A DNA stretch of 25,724 nucleotides, taken from CAZSMK01 sp964608095 (GTDB taxonomy: Bacteria; Sumerlaeota; Sumerlaeia; MWCT01; JAGHBZ01). Position numbers and translations under genes: made by a program. The DNA lies in NCBI GenBank assembly GCA_964608095.1, contig CAZSMK010000119.1, positions 1 through 25,724 on the forward strand. Reading direction: 5' to 3'. Below, piece after piece: positions 1 through 6,940 of this stretch; position 1 is the first letter of the stretch; each line of letters begins with the position of its first letter. A model generated the notes under the pieces. The model searched no databases and had not been told where the DNA came from. It was given only the letters and a program-made list of their open reading frames with translations.

Positions 1-131
1 TCAAAAAGTACCCCTACGTCATACAAGGACTTGCGGCTAATCATACCCCGAAAAAAAGACAAAAAAAAGGTCTTCAAAGGGTAAACTGTCGAACTTGGGG
101 TAGGGTATTTTCTGGTATTAACCTGAAACAA

Positions 132-1109
132 TCAGACAGTGCCTTTACGCGTAAGGCGTGTTCGCATCTTTCCCCACAGTCTGTAAACATGATAGGTGTG
201 TTTGTGCATCTGGCGTAAAGTTCGTTGGTATGGCTCTTCCGGCGCTGATGGTCCACTGCTTTTTTTCGCCAGGCACAGGATACTCAGCAAATAAAACCAT
301 CGATACGTGGAGAGGCGCGTTTCGAGAAAGAACGGCGAAAAGCCAGCCTCAAACAAGGTTTGCTCGAGCGAGCCCTCAGAAAAGAAATTCACATGCGTAA
401 TAAAATTTTTGAGATTCCTGTATTCTCTGAAACATCCCAACGGCACTTCGAGATATAACACACCTTCATCGCTGAGATGCTGTTTTAAGTGAGCAAGGGC
501 TTGAACCGGTTCAACTTCGTGCTCGAGAACGTGGCAGTAGAGTATCGCATCGAAGGTATCATCAGCAGAAATATCCCGCACATCTTTTCCCAGATAGGTG
601 ACATCCCTGATCATAATACGCGGTTCATAATCAACGACAAAGCAGTCGTTTGTTCCGCTGAAATATTTCAAGTTGTAGCCGGTTGCGCCACCCACGTCCA
701 GGATGCGCTTTTCACTCAGGGGATGATGAGTTTGGAACAGCCTATAGATGTCTCGTGCACGCCGATAGTCCAGGGGAAACGCCTCCTGTTCCTTCCCGTC
801 TTCCGCGCCGTGATACTCGCTCAAGATACGGTACTTTGTAGCCATCTCTTCCTGTTCCCAGCGCGGATTGAAGAAAATGAAGCCGCACTCTGTACATATA
901 TGGAACGTAAATTCAACCGGCTCGCTCGTTTTCACTATGTGCTTGAACATGATCAGGTTTCGTAACCGGTCGAAGAGGTCAGGGTTACTTCTGTAATCGC
1001 TATCCTTCACCTGCTCGACGGAAAGATCGCCCGGGTGGTTCACCTTTTTACTATATAAAGTCCGAAGCGATGCAGCGTTGCATACCGGACATCTGTCAAT
1101 GGTCTTCAT
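132..1109 (-). CDS. Class I SAM-dependent methyltransferase with N-terminal zinc-finger-like motif
   Basis: This is a 325-residue protein predicted to transfer a methyl group from S-adenosylmethionine to an unidentified small molecule or sugar. Four cysteines (C7, C10, C72, C75) form two CxxC pairs typical of a zinc-binding N-terminal segment. The Rossmann methyltransferase fold follows: motif I ILDVGGATG at about 136-144, and a motif resembling DAILYCHVLEHEVEP at 187-201, as in the Methyltransf_23 group. Proteins of this architecture often act in nucleotide-sugar or O-antigen biosynthesis, but no sugar gene is visible here, so the substrate is unknown. The C-terminal about 90 residues (FITHVNFFSEGSLEQ onward) match the usual tail of these enzymes. 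It starts at an ATG and is followed on the minus strand by GH3 and TrpB2 genes lying upstream. The family call is firm; the role is open. Confidence 0.85.
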   Translation of the reverse strand: MKTIDRCPVCNAASLRTLYSKKVNHPGDLSVEQVKDSDYRSNPDLFDRLRNLIMFKHIVKTSEPVEFTFHICTECGFIFFNPRWEQEEMATKYRILSEYHGAEDGKEQEAFPLDYRRARDIYRLFQTHHPLSEKRILDVGGATGYNLKYFSGTNDCFVVDYEPRIMIRDVTYLGKDVRDISADDTFDAILYCHVLEHEVEPVQALAHLKQHLSDEGVLYLEVPLGCFREYRNLKNFITHVNFFSEGSLEQTLFEAGFSPFFLETRLSTYRWFYLLSILCLAKKSSGPSAPEEPYQRTLRQMHKHTYHVYRLWGKMRTRLTRKGTV

Positions 1110-1260
1110 CCTCTATCTCCTTCCGTAGAGATTGAACGCAAAGGCTCACGCCTTCAGGAAGTATTCGTATATGATTGTTGCGGATGTGTTCGTGTGTCTG
1201 AATCTGAGTCGTCATGAGCAAACCTCAACCAATGAGAGCGGATTTATTCCGGTGAGGACG

Positions 1261-2904
1261 TTATTGTACGATTCCAGTACCATAAGGCAGGTTCTTATTA
1301 ATCGTGACTGGCAGAATTCCGCGCGCTTTGACTGTGCCAAACAGAATCTCTGAGGTTGCCTCGAGTATTTGCTCGGCGTTTCCATAAGAACATATAAACG
1401 CGTCAACTTCTGGTAAATCATTTATAATATACGGGTTTCCAAACGAGATTGCAACAATTGGTTTGTTGAGGCGTTTGAGTGAAGTGATGAGGCGCATCTG
1501 CGCAGGATGAAGTTGAATATCACCTTTGGCGATGAGGATTCGAGGATAGAGTGCAAGGACGATGACGTCTGCCGAGCGGGCAAGCTGGAGGGCTTTATTC
1601 ACCGAGGCAGGTGTGCATCGGTCTCCGAGGAAAAGGCTTCTTACACCCTTACCCTGTCGTTTTGCTATCTTACCGAACGAATAATTATCGCGCCAGACCA
1701 TCAGCTGGCCTTTTTTGTTCACCATGCCGATAACGGCTGCCTTGATGGTCTTGTCAAGTGGGAGGATTTTGTTACGGTTAATCGCCACCGTTACGGACGC
1801 CCGCGCCATATCGAATGCCGCCCTTCTATGTTCTTCAATCCCCACGCACGCCTCGACTCTGTCCTCATCGATAGTTCGACGCTGGTGAAGGTTCGCCATA
1901 GCCTTGAGCCGGAGAATGCGCGTAACCGCTTCATCAAGGCGCTGTAGTGAAAGGCGCCCTGTATTGAGTGCGTTGAGAATGGCATCTCGCGCCCTCACGG
2001 GATTGGGCGGAATAAGAATAACATCACAGCCTGCCTCGAGCGCTTCTACTATCGCCTTCTCGGCGGACTTTTCGCCGACTACACCTCCCATGTCCATGGC
2101 GTCGGTGAATACGACGCCATCGTAACGCCTTCTCAACCATCCGTTGATAACCAAGGGAGAGAGGGTAACCGGTCGTTTAATCTTGTCCAGTGCGGGCATC
2201 CAGATATGTGCGGTCATAAGAGAGTGAACTTTGCCGGAGTTGAATAACTGTTCGAAGGGATAAAGGTCTTTTTTTCGCAGCTCTTCTATGGAGCCCGGGA
2301 CTTCGGCAAGACTCTTATGTGTATCTATAGTGGTGGAACCCTGCCCGGGAAAATGTTTGATGGTGCCGATAAGGCCCGCCTCGTGTGCGCCGTCAAGCCA
2401 TGCTTCCGCCATGCGCGCCACAACCCTCGGTTCTTCGCTGAATGATCGGACGTTAATAATTGGATTGAGCGGAACAGTATTGATATCGCACACAGGTGCA
2501 AATGCGACATGCACACCAATGGCGCGCGATTCGAGTCCCGTAATCCTGCCCTGGAGTCGTGCGAAATCAGGATTTCGTGTCGCTCCCACTCCCATGGCAG
2601 GTGGAAATTCCGTCGCACCCTCGATAAAAGTACCGACGCCCTTTTCGAAACTCGCCACCACAAGGAGGGGTAGAGCGCTTATCATTTGGAGATGATTGAG
2701 TTGCTCGGTTGCGTGCCGGGGTGTTCCCGGCTGCAATGTCACGCCACCTGGTTTCAATGTCTCGATAATCTTCTCGGACTGGTTTTGAAACGAACGCAAG
2801 TTGATGCATAAAACCTGACCGACTTTTTCTTCAAGGCTTAACGAGGTGAGGGTGTGTGCAACCCAGCCTTCATCAGGATGGGCGATTTTTTTAGGCATAG
2901 CCAT
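1261..2904 (-). CDS. GH3 family beta-N-acetylhexosaminidase (NagZ-like, two-domain)
   Basis: This is predicted to cleave terminal beta-1,4-linked GlcNAc from muropeptides during cell-wall recycling, as two-domain NagZ enzymes do. From the chosen ATG (547 aa) the TIM barrel carries the NagZ signature KHFPGQG at 183-189, the D194-x-H196 acid/base dyad, and the nucleophile region FTDAMDMGG with D268. A second alpha/beta domain covers about residues 360-547. The second histidine of the usual KHFPGHG motif is Gln here. The reading frame stays open to a GTG at 2967, but that extension would encode the arms of a terminator hairpin at 2939-2962, so ATG 2904 (or ATG 2898) is preferred. No signal peptide is seen, consistent with a cytoplasmic enzyme. 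A TTGACA (2930-2925, minus strand) lies just after the terminator, but its matching -10 would overlap the start codon. The enzyme family is secure; the exact start is not. Confidence 0.85.
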   Translation of the reverse strand: MAMPKKIAHPDEGWVAHTLTSLSLEEKVGQVLCINLRSFQNQSEKIIETLKPGGVTLQPGTPRHATEQLNHLQMISALPLLVVASFEKGVGTFIEGATEFPPAMGVGATRNPDFARLQGRITGLESRAIGVHVAFAPVCDINTVPLNPIINVRSFSEEPRVVARMAEAWLDGAHEAGLIGTIKHFPGQGSTTIDTHKSLAEVPGSIEELRKKDLYPFEQLFNSGKVHSLMTAHIWMPALDKIKRPVTLSPLVINGWLRRRYDGVVFTDAMDMGGVVGEKSAEKAIVEALEAGCDVILIPPNPVRARDAILNALNTGRLSLQRLDEAVTRILRLKAMANLHQRRTIDEDRVEACVGIEEHRRAAFDMARASVTVAINRNKILPLDKTIKAAVIGMVNKKGQLMVWRDNYSFGKIAKRQGKGVRSLFLGDRCTPASVNKALQLARSADVIVLALYPRILIAKGDIQLHPAQMRLITSLKRLNKPIVAISFGNPYIINDLPEVDAFICSYGNAEQILEATSEILFGTVKARGILPVTINKNLPYGTGIVQ

Positions 2905-2928
2905 AATTCGGTTCACTGCTCCGCTGTC

Positions 2929-2962
2929 AAAAGAAAAAGGGCGATGAATCTGCTCATCGCCC
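2929..2962 (-). terminator. Intrinsic terminator downstream of the TrpB2 gene
   Basis: On the minus strand a perfect 9-bp stem, GGGCGATGA paired with TCATCGCCC around a 6-nt loop, is followed at once by a T5-C-T4 tract. It lies 23 nt after the TrpB2 stop codon and in front of the GH3 gene. It separates the two transcription units and argues against the GTG start at 2967 for GH3. Confidence 0.75.
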
Positions 2963-2985
2963 TTCACGTAATTGTGTCTTTTCGA

Positions 2986-4323
2986 TTAATCTCCTTGTTT
3001 ATTCTTCGGTTCGTAATCGTAATCTTTGAGATTGCCGCTTTGATAGGCTTCGTACGCCCCTAAATCGAAAAATCCATGACCGCTGTAATTAAAGAGAATT
3101 ACCTCTTCCTTGCCTTCCTTTTTGCATCGTTCCGCTTCTTCTATGACGGCGCGAATCGCGTGTGCGGTTTCCGGTGCGCAGACCAATCCCTCGGTTCGGG
3201 CAAAGGTCATTGCGGCATCGAAACACTCCAGCTGATGATACGCTCGGGGCTCCATCAGTTTCTGGTCGCAGAGCAGGCTGATAAGTGGCGCCATCCCATG
3301 ATAGCGAAGCCCGCCCGCATGAATTCCCGGTGGAACAAAATCGTAGCCCAGTGAATGCATCTTCAACAACGGTGTGGTTTTTGCGGTATCGCCGTAATCG
3401 TAGATATACGGACCCTTGGTGAGGGTGGGACATGCCTTTGGTTCTACTGCGATAAATCTCATGTCAGGTTTGCCGCCCAATTTCATGGGAATGAACGGGA
3501 ACGCCAGGCCGGCGTAATTACTGCCGCCGCCGACGCAGCCGATCACGATGTCGGGCTCGACACCCGCCTTCTCCATTTGTTTCTTCGCCTCGAGCCCTAC
3601 GATGGTTTGATGCAGCAGCACATGATTGAGCACACTGCCCAGTGCGTATTTGGTATCGTCTGCGATAGCGGCGAGTTCGACCGCCTCGCTGATAGCCATG
3701 CCCAGACTTCCCAGACATTCGGGGTCTTTCTCGAGTACCGCTCGGCCTGCATTGGTCTTGGTGCTCGGGCTGGGGGTGACGTCTGCGCCCCAGATATGCA
3801 TCAGGACTCGACGGTACGGTTTCTGCTCGTAACTGATCTTTACCATGAACACGCTACATTCGAGACCGAGCATATAGGTGCCGAACGCCAGGGCGCTGCC
3901 CCACTGTCCAGCGCCGGTCTCCGTGGTCAACTTCTTGACCCCTTCTCGCTTGTTATAATAAGCCTGGGCAACCGCCGTATTGGGTTTGTGACTTCCCGGC
4001 GGGCTTACACTCTCGTTTTTGTAAAATATTTTCGCCGGCGTGTCCAGGAACTGTTCGAGACGAGATGCTCGCACAAGCGGCGTAGGGCGCCAGATACTCA
4101 AAATATCCAGGATCTCTTCAGGAATTTCGATCCAGGGTGCGGTGCTCATCTCTTGCGCTAACAATCCATTCGGAAAAATGACCTGTAATTTTTCCGGCGC
4201 GATCGGCTCCTGTGTAGCCGGATCAAGCGGAGGCGGCGGTGGAACGGCAAGGTCAGGTATGATGTTATACCATTTCCGCGGCAACTCTCGTGGGCTTAAT
4301 ATAATCTTGCTTTGCTGGCTCAT
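2986..4323 (-). CDS. TrpB2-type tryptophan synthase beta chain (PLP enzyme)
   Basis: This 445-residue protein is a TrpB-like, pyridoxal-phosphate-dependent enzyme. By family knowledge TrpB2 condenses indole with serine (or O-phosphoserine) to tryptophan, usually without TrpA. The PLP lysine is K113 in GSHKPNTA, the catalytic glutamate is E135 in TETGAGQWG, and the phosphate-binding loop is GCVGGGSN at 262-269. The extended N-terminus (about 80 residues before the WRPTPLVRA motif) and the length are typical of TrpB2 rather than the roughly 400-residue TrpB1. A strong ribosome site, AAGGAGGGA, precedes the ATG by a few bases. No trpA or other trp gene is adjacent, so it looks like a stand-alone indole-salvage copy. 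A terminator follows the gene. Confidence 0.92.
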   Translation of the reverse strand: MSQQSKIILSPRELPRKWYNIIPDLAVPPPPPLDPATQEPIAPEKLQVIFPNGLLAQEMSTAPWIEIPEEILDILSIWRPTPLVRASRLEQFLDTPAKIFYKNESVSPPGSHKPNTAVAQAYYNKREGVKKLTTETGAGQWGSALAFGTYMLGLECSVFMVKISYEQKPYRRVLMHIWGADVTPSPSTKTNAGRAVLEKDPECLGSLGMAISEAVELAAIADDTKYALGSVLNHVLLHQTIVGLEAKKQMEKAGVEPDIVIGCVGGGSNYAGLAFPFIPMKLGGKPDMRFIAVEPKACPTLTKGPYIYDYGDTAKTTPLLKMHSLGYDFVPPGIHAGGLRYHGMAPLISLLCDQKLMEPRAYHQLECFDAAMTFARTEGLVCAPETAHAIRAVIEEAERCKKEGKEEVILFNYSGHGFFDLGAYEAYQSGNLKDYDYEPKNKQGD

Positions 4324-4520
4324 GGACTCCCTCCTTTTTCTTTAGAAGTATCATTATATAAAAGAGAGGTTGTTCTTATCAACAGAGAGGTCAAAAAACA
4401 AGAACTATTTTTATTTTTTCTTTTTTTCGTCACGCAGGGATATCACTTAGTTTAATTAGACATATCCTCTTGAGATGTGAGATTATACACAATCGAGACG
4501 CCAAAAAAATGAATTTCCTC

Positions 4521-4550
4521 TTTACTTTTTGGACCCTCTTGTAGTAAAAT
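4521..4550 (+). promoter_or_regulatory. Probable sigma-70-type promoter of ssrA
   Basis: TTTACT at 4521-4526 and TAAAAT at 4545-4550 are separated by 18 nt and would start transcription about 30 nt before the mature tmRNA 5' end, leaving a leader for RNase P removal. A second candidate, TTGAAA at 4555-4560 with TGCTAT at 4580-4585, has a poorer 19-nt spacing. The call rests only on box similarity and position. Confidence 0.45.
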
Positions 4551-4589
4551 TAACTTGAAAAAAATCATAGAGAAGAAGTTGCTATGCGT

Positions 4590-4953
4590 GGGGGCGATTT
4601 GGTTTCGACGGGTTTATTCGCTCGCAGAGTGGCAAGCCGGGGTCGTCATCGTCCTCGTTAACAAAGATGGCACCAAATTTAACTGCAGAAACACCTGTTG
4701 CAGTTGCTGCCTAATTGAATAGGTAGCCGTGCTCCGGACTGCCTGTCCGTGGCGGTCTGGAGGGCGTCGATTCAAGCGGACTTGGTCGGCTGATTTTGCC
4801 TGAGGTCGGTTGACGAGATCTTATCGGGCTGGTTGGTTCAGGAGCCTGCCTTTCGGCGTCGGACCAACGAGACCTCAAGTAGGAAGGCTAAGCTTGTAGA
4901 CGCTTTGTGGGTGAGATTCTCGGACGTGGGTTCAATTCCCACCGCCTCCACCA
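4590..4953 (+). ncRNA. ssrA: Transfer-messenger RNA (tmRNA)
   Basis: This 364-nt one-piece tmRNA rescues stalled ribosomes by trans-translation. The 5' GGGGGCG (4590-4596) pairs with CGCCTCC (4943-4949) to form the acceptor stem, followed by A and an encoded CCA at 4951-4953. The 5' region has the conserved ATTTGGTTTCGACGGG, and the 3' end has a tRNA-like T arm, GTGGG-TTCAATT-CCCAC. The tag reading frame most likely resumes at GCA 4670-4672 and gives APNLTAETPVAVAA, ending at TAA 4712-4714. The hydrophobic VAA end fits a ClpXP-type degradation signal. The gene stands alone, upstream of a repeat-rich segment. The exact resume codon is inferred from frame and position. Confidence 0.96.
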
Positions 4954-4990
4954 GACTTTGTCATGGCTCATGCCGGCAAGACGAAGGAAT

Positions 4991-5100
4991 GGGCCTGATG
5001 AGCCCAATGAGCCTGATGTGGCGGAGTTATCCTTATAAGATTCCGCTATTTGGTTCGCCGGCAGGCGTGCCACATAAGGCCAATGGAGCCATAACTCCTA
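4991..5100 (+). repeat. 9-nt-periodic repeat segments upstream of the four-helix-bundle gene
   Basis: Two short arrays with 9-nt spacing lie between tmRNA and the next gene. The first (4991-5020) reads GGGCCTGAT, GAGCCCAAT, GAGCCTGAT. The second (5073-5100) reads ATAAGGCCA, ATGGAGCCA, TAACTCCTA. The second resembles the array downstream of the next gene (ATAAGGCCC, ATACGGTCC, ATTGGGCCC, ATACCTCCC). The gene is therefore flanked by the same kind of repeat on both sides. Confidence 0.6.
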
Positions 5101-5115
5101 TATGAGAGAACAGCT

Positions 5116-5763
5116 ATGACCAACAATGGTTTTCTTCCTCAAAAGGGCAAGTACAAAAGCCTGATCTCTTACCAGAAGTCGGTCATTATCTATGATTGCA
5201 CCTTTATCTTTTGCCAACGTTTTCTCAATAAGAGTGATCGAACGGTCGATCAGATGGTGCAGGCTGCAAGGTCAGGTAAGCAGAATATTATCGAGGGGGC
5301 TAAAGCGGCGGTTACATCCAGTGAAACCGAATTGAAACTTACCAATGTTGCCCGTGCCAGTCTGGAGGAATTGCTGGAAGATTACAACGACTTCCTTCGT
5401 GTCCGAAAATTGCCAATTTGGCGAAAGACCGACAAAGAAGCAACTTATGTAAGAAAATTAAGCTCGGGAAAAATACCACCACCCTCCATCAAAACACATA
5501 AAACCAATTTGGCCCATACCTCCCATAACCAAGCACTCCCCTCGCATAGCGATCGCATTCACGAGATATTTCTTCACTTTCTTAAAACCCGCCCTCCGGA
5601 AGTATGTGCCAATATCATGATCTGCCTTATCAACCAGTGCAATTTCCTCCTCGACCGCCAGATTAAAAAACTCGAAGAAGATTTTACCAAAGAGGGCGGA
5701 TTACGTGAGCGAATGTACAACGCGCGAGTGAATTACAGGAAAAATCACAAGAGACCATCCTGA
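5116..5763 (+). CDS. Four helix bundle protein with C-terminal suffix domain
   Basis: This is a 215-residue protein. Residues about 10-115 match the four-helix-bundle family first seen in 23S rRNA intervening sequences (motif QNIIEGAKAA at 56-65, and LEELLEDYNDFLR at 83-95). Residues about 148-212 match the suffix domain that follows it in some members (TIGR04258-like; RIHEIFLHFL, CLINQCNFLLDRQIKKLEEDF). The family is distantly related to the Avd accessory protein of diversity-generating retroelements, but its biochemical role is unknown. The linker (116-147, KTHKTNLAHTSHNQALPSHS) is partly encoded by a copy of the repeat found downstream. The gene starts at ATG after a GAGAG-like ribosome site. 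It sits just after ssrA and is enclosed by 9-nt repeats. No reverse transcriptase is present nearby. The family call is good; the function is unknown. Confidence 0.85.
   Translation: MTNNGFLPQKGKYKSLISYQKSVIIYDCTFIFCQRFLNKSDRTVDQMVQAARSGKQNIIEGAKAAVTSSETELKLTNVARASLEELLEDYNDFLRVRKLPIWRKTDKEATYVRKLSSGKIPPPSIKTHKTNLAHTSHNQALPSHSDRIHEIFLHFLKTRPPEVCANIMICLINQCNFLLDRQIKKLEEDFTKEGGLRERMYNARVNYRKNHKRPS
5504..5540 (+). repeat. Repeat-derived segment inside the four-helix-bundle coding linker
   Basis: The 17-mer GGCCCATACCTCCCATA at 5511-5527 recurs exactly at 5848-5864 and 5954-5970, downstream of the gene. Flanking bases (CCA-TTT-G before; ACC-A-GC-CTCCC after) also match loosely. In the protein it encodes part of the linker between the helix bundle and the suffix domain. 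Confidence 0.75.
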
Positions 5764-6008
5764 TTTTCCGCTGAAGAGGGATACCGCAGAAGGGCTTTTC
5801 GTCGGCTCACCACCCCGCCCCCTGCATAAGGCCCATACGGTCCATTGGGCCCATACCTCCCATAGCCAGGCTACCCCTGAAGAGGGATACCGCAGAAGGG
5901 CTTTTTGTTGGCTCACCACCCCGCCCCCTGCATAAGGCCCATACGGCCCATTGGGCCCATACCTCCCATAGCCGCTGAAACCATTCTTCACCACCCCATT
6001 TTTATTGT
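5764..6008. other. Intergenic region with duplicated repeats, no gene supported
   Basis: The 340 bases between the four-helix-bundle gene and the TetR gene hold a tandem duplication (5771-5973), listed separately, and then the TetR promoter and operators. A minus-strand frame of about 104 codons here is only the repeat read as glycine-, proline- and tyrosine-rich triplets. I see no gene. Confidence 0.7.
5771..5973 (+). repeat. Tandem 106-bp duplication containing 9-nt-periodic units
   Basis: A unit beginning CTGAAGAGGGATACCGCAGA starts at 5771 and again at 5877. The shared part is about 97 bp (5771-5867 and 5877-5973) with only a few differences. A truncated restart (GCTGAAA) follows the second copy. 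The right half of each unit is on a 9-nt lattice: ATAAGGCCC, ATACGGYCC, ATTGGGCCC, ATACCTCCC. It begins 8 bp after the preceding gene. Confidence 0.85.
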
Positions 6009-6038
6009 TTGACACATAATGAACGCTACATGTAGAAT
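6009..6038 (+). promoter_or_regulatory. Promoter of the TetR-RND locus
   Basis: TTGACA at 6009-6014 and TAGAAT at 6033-6038 are separated by 18 nt. The spacer contains an AATGAAC half-site (6018-6024), and the -10 overlaps a full palindromic operator. A repressor bound here would block RNA polymerase directly. Confidence 0.7.
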
Positions 6039-6053
6039 GAACGTTTGTTCATT
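6036..6053. promoter_or_regulatory. TetR-type operator 1
   Basis: AATGAAC-GTTT-GTTCATT is a perfect 7-bp inverted repeat with a 4-bp centre, overlapping the -10 box and the expected transcription start. A further half-site, AATGAAC, lies 18 bp upstream at 6018-6024. Position and symmetry are as expected for an autoregulating TetR repressor. Confidence 0.7.
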
Positions 6054-6076
6054 TTGTGAACATAGATTTTTCTGTT

Positions 6077-6090
6077 TGAATGACCATTCA
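6077..6090. promoter_or_regulatory. TetR-type operator 2
   Basis: TGAATG-AC-CATTCA is a perfect 6-bp inverted repeat, 14 bp before the TetR start codon. It shares the GAATG/CATTC half-site core with operator 1, so both could be bound by the same dimer. Confidence 0.55.
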
Positions 6091-6103
6091 TGGGAAATAG
6101 GAC

Positions 6104-6781
6104 ATGACAAATTCTGATAATGAAAACCTTAGCCGAAGGGAGCGCGAACGGAAACTCCACCGGCAAGAGATACTGCGAGCCGCTGAGCGTGTGTTCGTGC
6201 GAAAGGGATACCAGGCAGCTAACGTGGAAGAGATAGCTCAGGAGGCGGAGTTCTCAGTCGGTACCCTGTATAATTTCTTCAAGAGCAAGGAAGAAATGTA
6301 TATTCGGGTCGTTGAGACACTCGCCCATGATTTTATGGATATGTTGGAGGAGCGCGTCCTCAGTCAAGCGGAGGCAGACAAGGCAATAGCGTCCTTGATC
6401 GAGTTACGCCTCGAGCATTTCGACAAGCACAAGGGATTTTTCCGCGTATTCCTTGAAACATCGCCGGGCAGCCAGCTTGATCTGTTGAAATACCTTCCGG
6501 AGAGCTGTAGAGGGCTGTACGACCACTATATCGATTCGGTCAGCGGCATCTTCAAGCGAGGCGTGCAGGATGGTCAGTTCGAGGACATGGACCCGCTCTA
6601 TCTGACGCTATGTCTCGAGGGAATACTCAACGCGTTTGCCACATACTGGTCCAAGCACGAGCCGGAGGAGCCGTTTGAGACGCGTGTCGAGAAGTTGAAG
6701 GAAGTATTTATCGGGCGGTTGCGTCCCCGTGCGGATGAAGACAGCATAGGAAAAAACCGTCAGCAATCTGATGAAGTATAG
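6104..6781 (+). CDS. TetR/AcrR family transcriptional repressor
   Basis: This is a 225-residue regulator. The N-terminal TetR helix-turn-helix spans about residues 24-66, ending in the family motif SVGTLYNFFKSKEEMY. The C-terminal ligand-binding domain covers about 80-205, with a charged tail rich in Arg, Glu and Lys. It is the first gene of a co-directional locus with an RND efflux pump 160 bp downstream, the usual arrangement for a local efflux repressor released by a pump substrate. Two palindromic operators lie over its own promoter, pointing to autoregulation, with the pump genes probably read through from the same promoter since I see no clear second promoter in the 6782-6940 gap. The ribosome site (AGGA very close to ATG) is weak. 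The inducer is unknown. Confidence 0.93.
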   Translation: MTNSDNENLSRRERERKLHRQEILRAAERVFVRKGYQAANVEEIAQEAEFSVGTLYNFFKSKEEMYIRVVETLAHDFMDMLEERVLSQAEADKAIASLIELRLEHFDKHKGFFRVFLETSPGSQLDLLKYLPESCRGLYDHYIDSVSGIFKRGVQDGQFEDMDPLYLTLCLEGILNAFATYWSKHEPEEPFETRVEKLKEVFIGRLRPRADEDSIGKNRQQSDEV

Positions 6782-6940
6782 GGTTATGTCTAAGACAAAT
6801 TCAATATCAGGGTATAAGATTGCCATGGAATGGTGGCGGGTACCTATTCCTGAGCAGATTCCTATTTCGCGGCGGCTAACAAGAACATTAGTCTGGACGA
6901 GATTTTCCCGCCACATTGACACGAATGAAGGAGAACGCAA

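Noticed and set aside
489..965. Plus-strand frame of 158 codons
   Set aside because: Lies entirely opposite the methyltransferase, which has clear family motifs; it shows none of its own.
3355..4161. Plus-strand frame of 268 codons
   Set aside because: Fully antisense to the TrpB2 gene and rich in Cys, His and Arg, as expected for a shadow frame.
5116..5763. Diversity-generating retroelement
   Set aside because: The protein family is related to Avd, but no reverse transcriptase or template/variable repeat pair with adenine-specific changes is present.
5701..6015. Minus-strand frame of 104 codons with Tyr-Gly-Pro repeats
   Set aside because: Produced by reading the 9-nt repeat in triplets; no start context and it overlaps the helix-bundle gene end.
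4930..6100. Integrated element using the tmRNA 3' end as attachment site
   Set aside because: I found no integrase gene and no second copy of the tmRNA 3' end downstream within the window.
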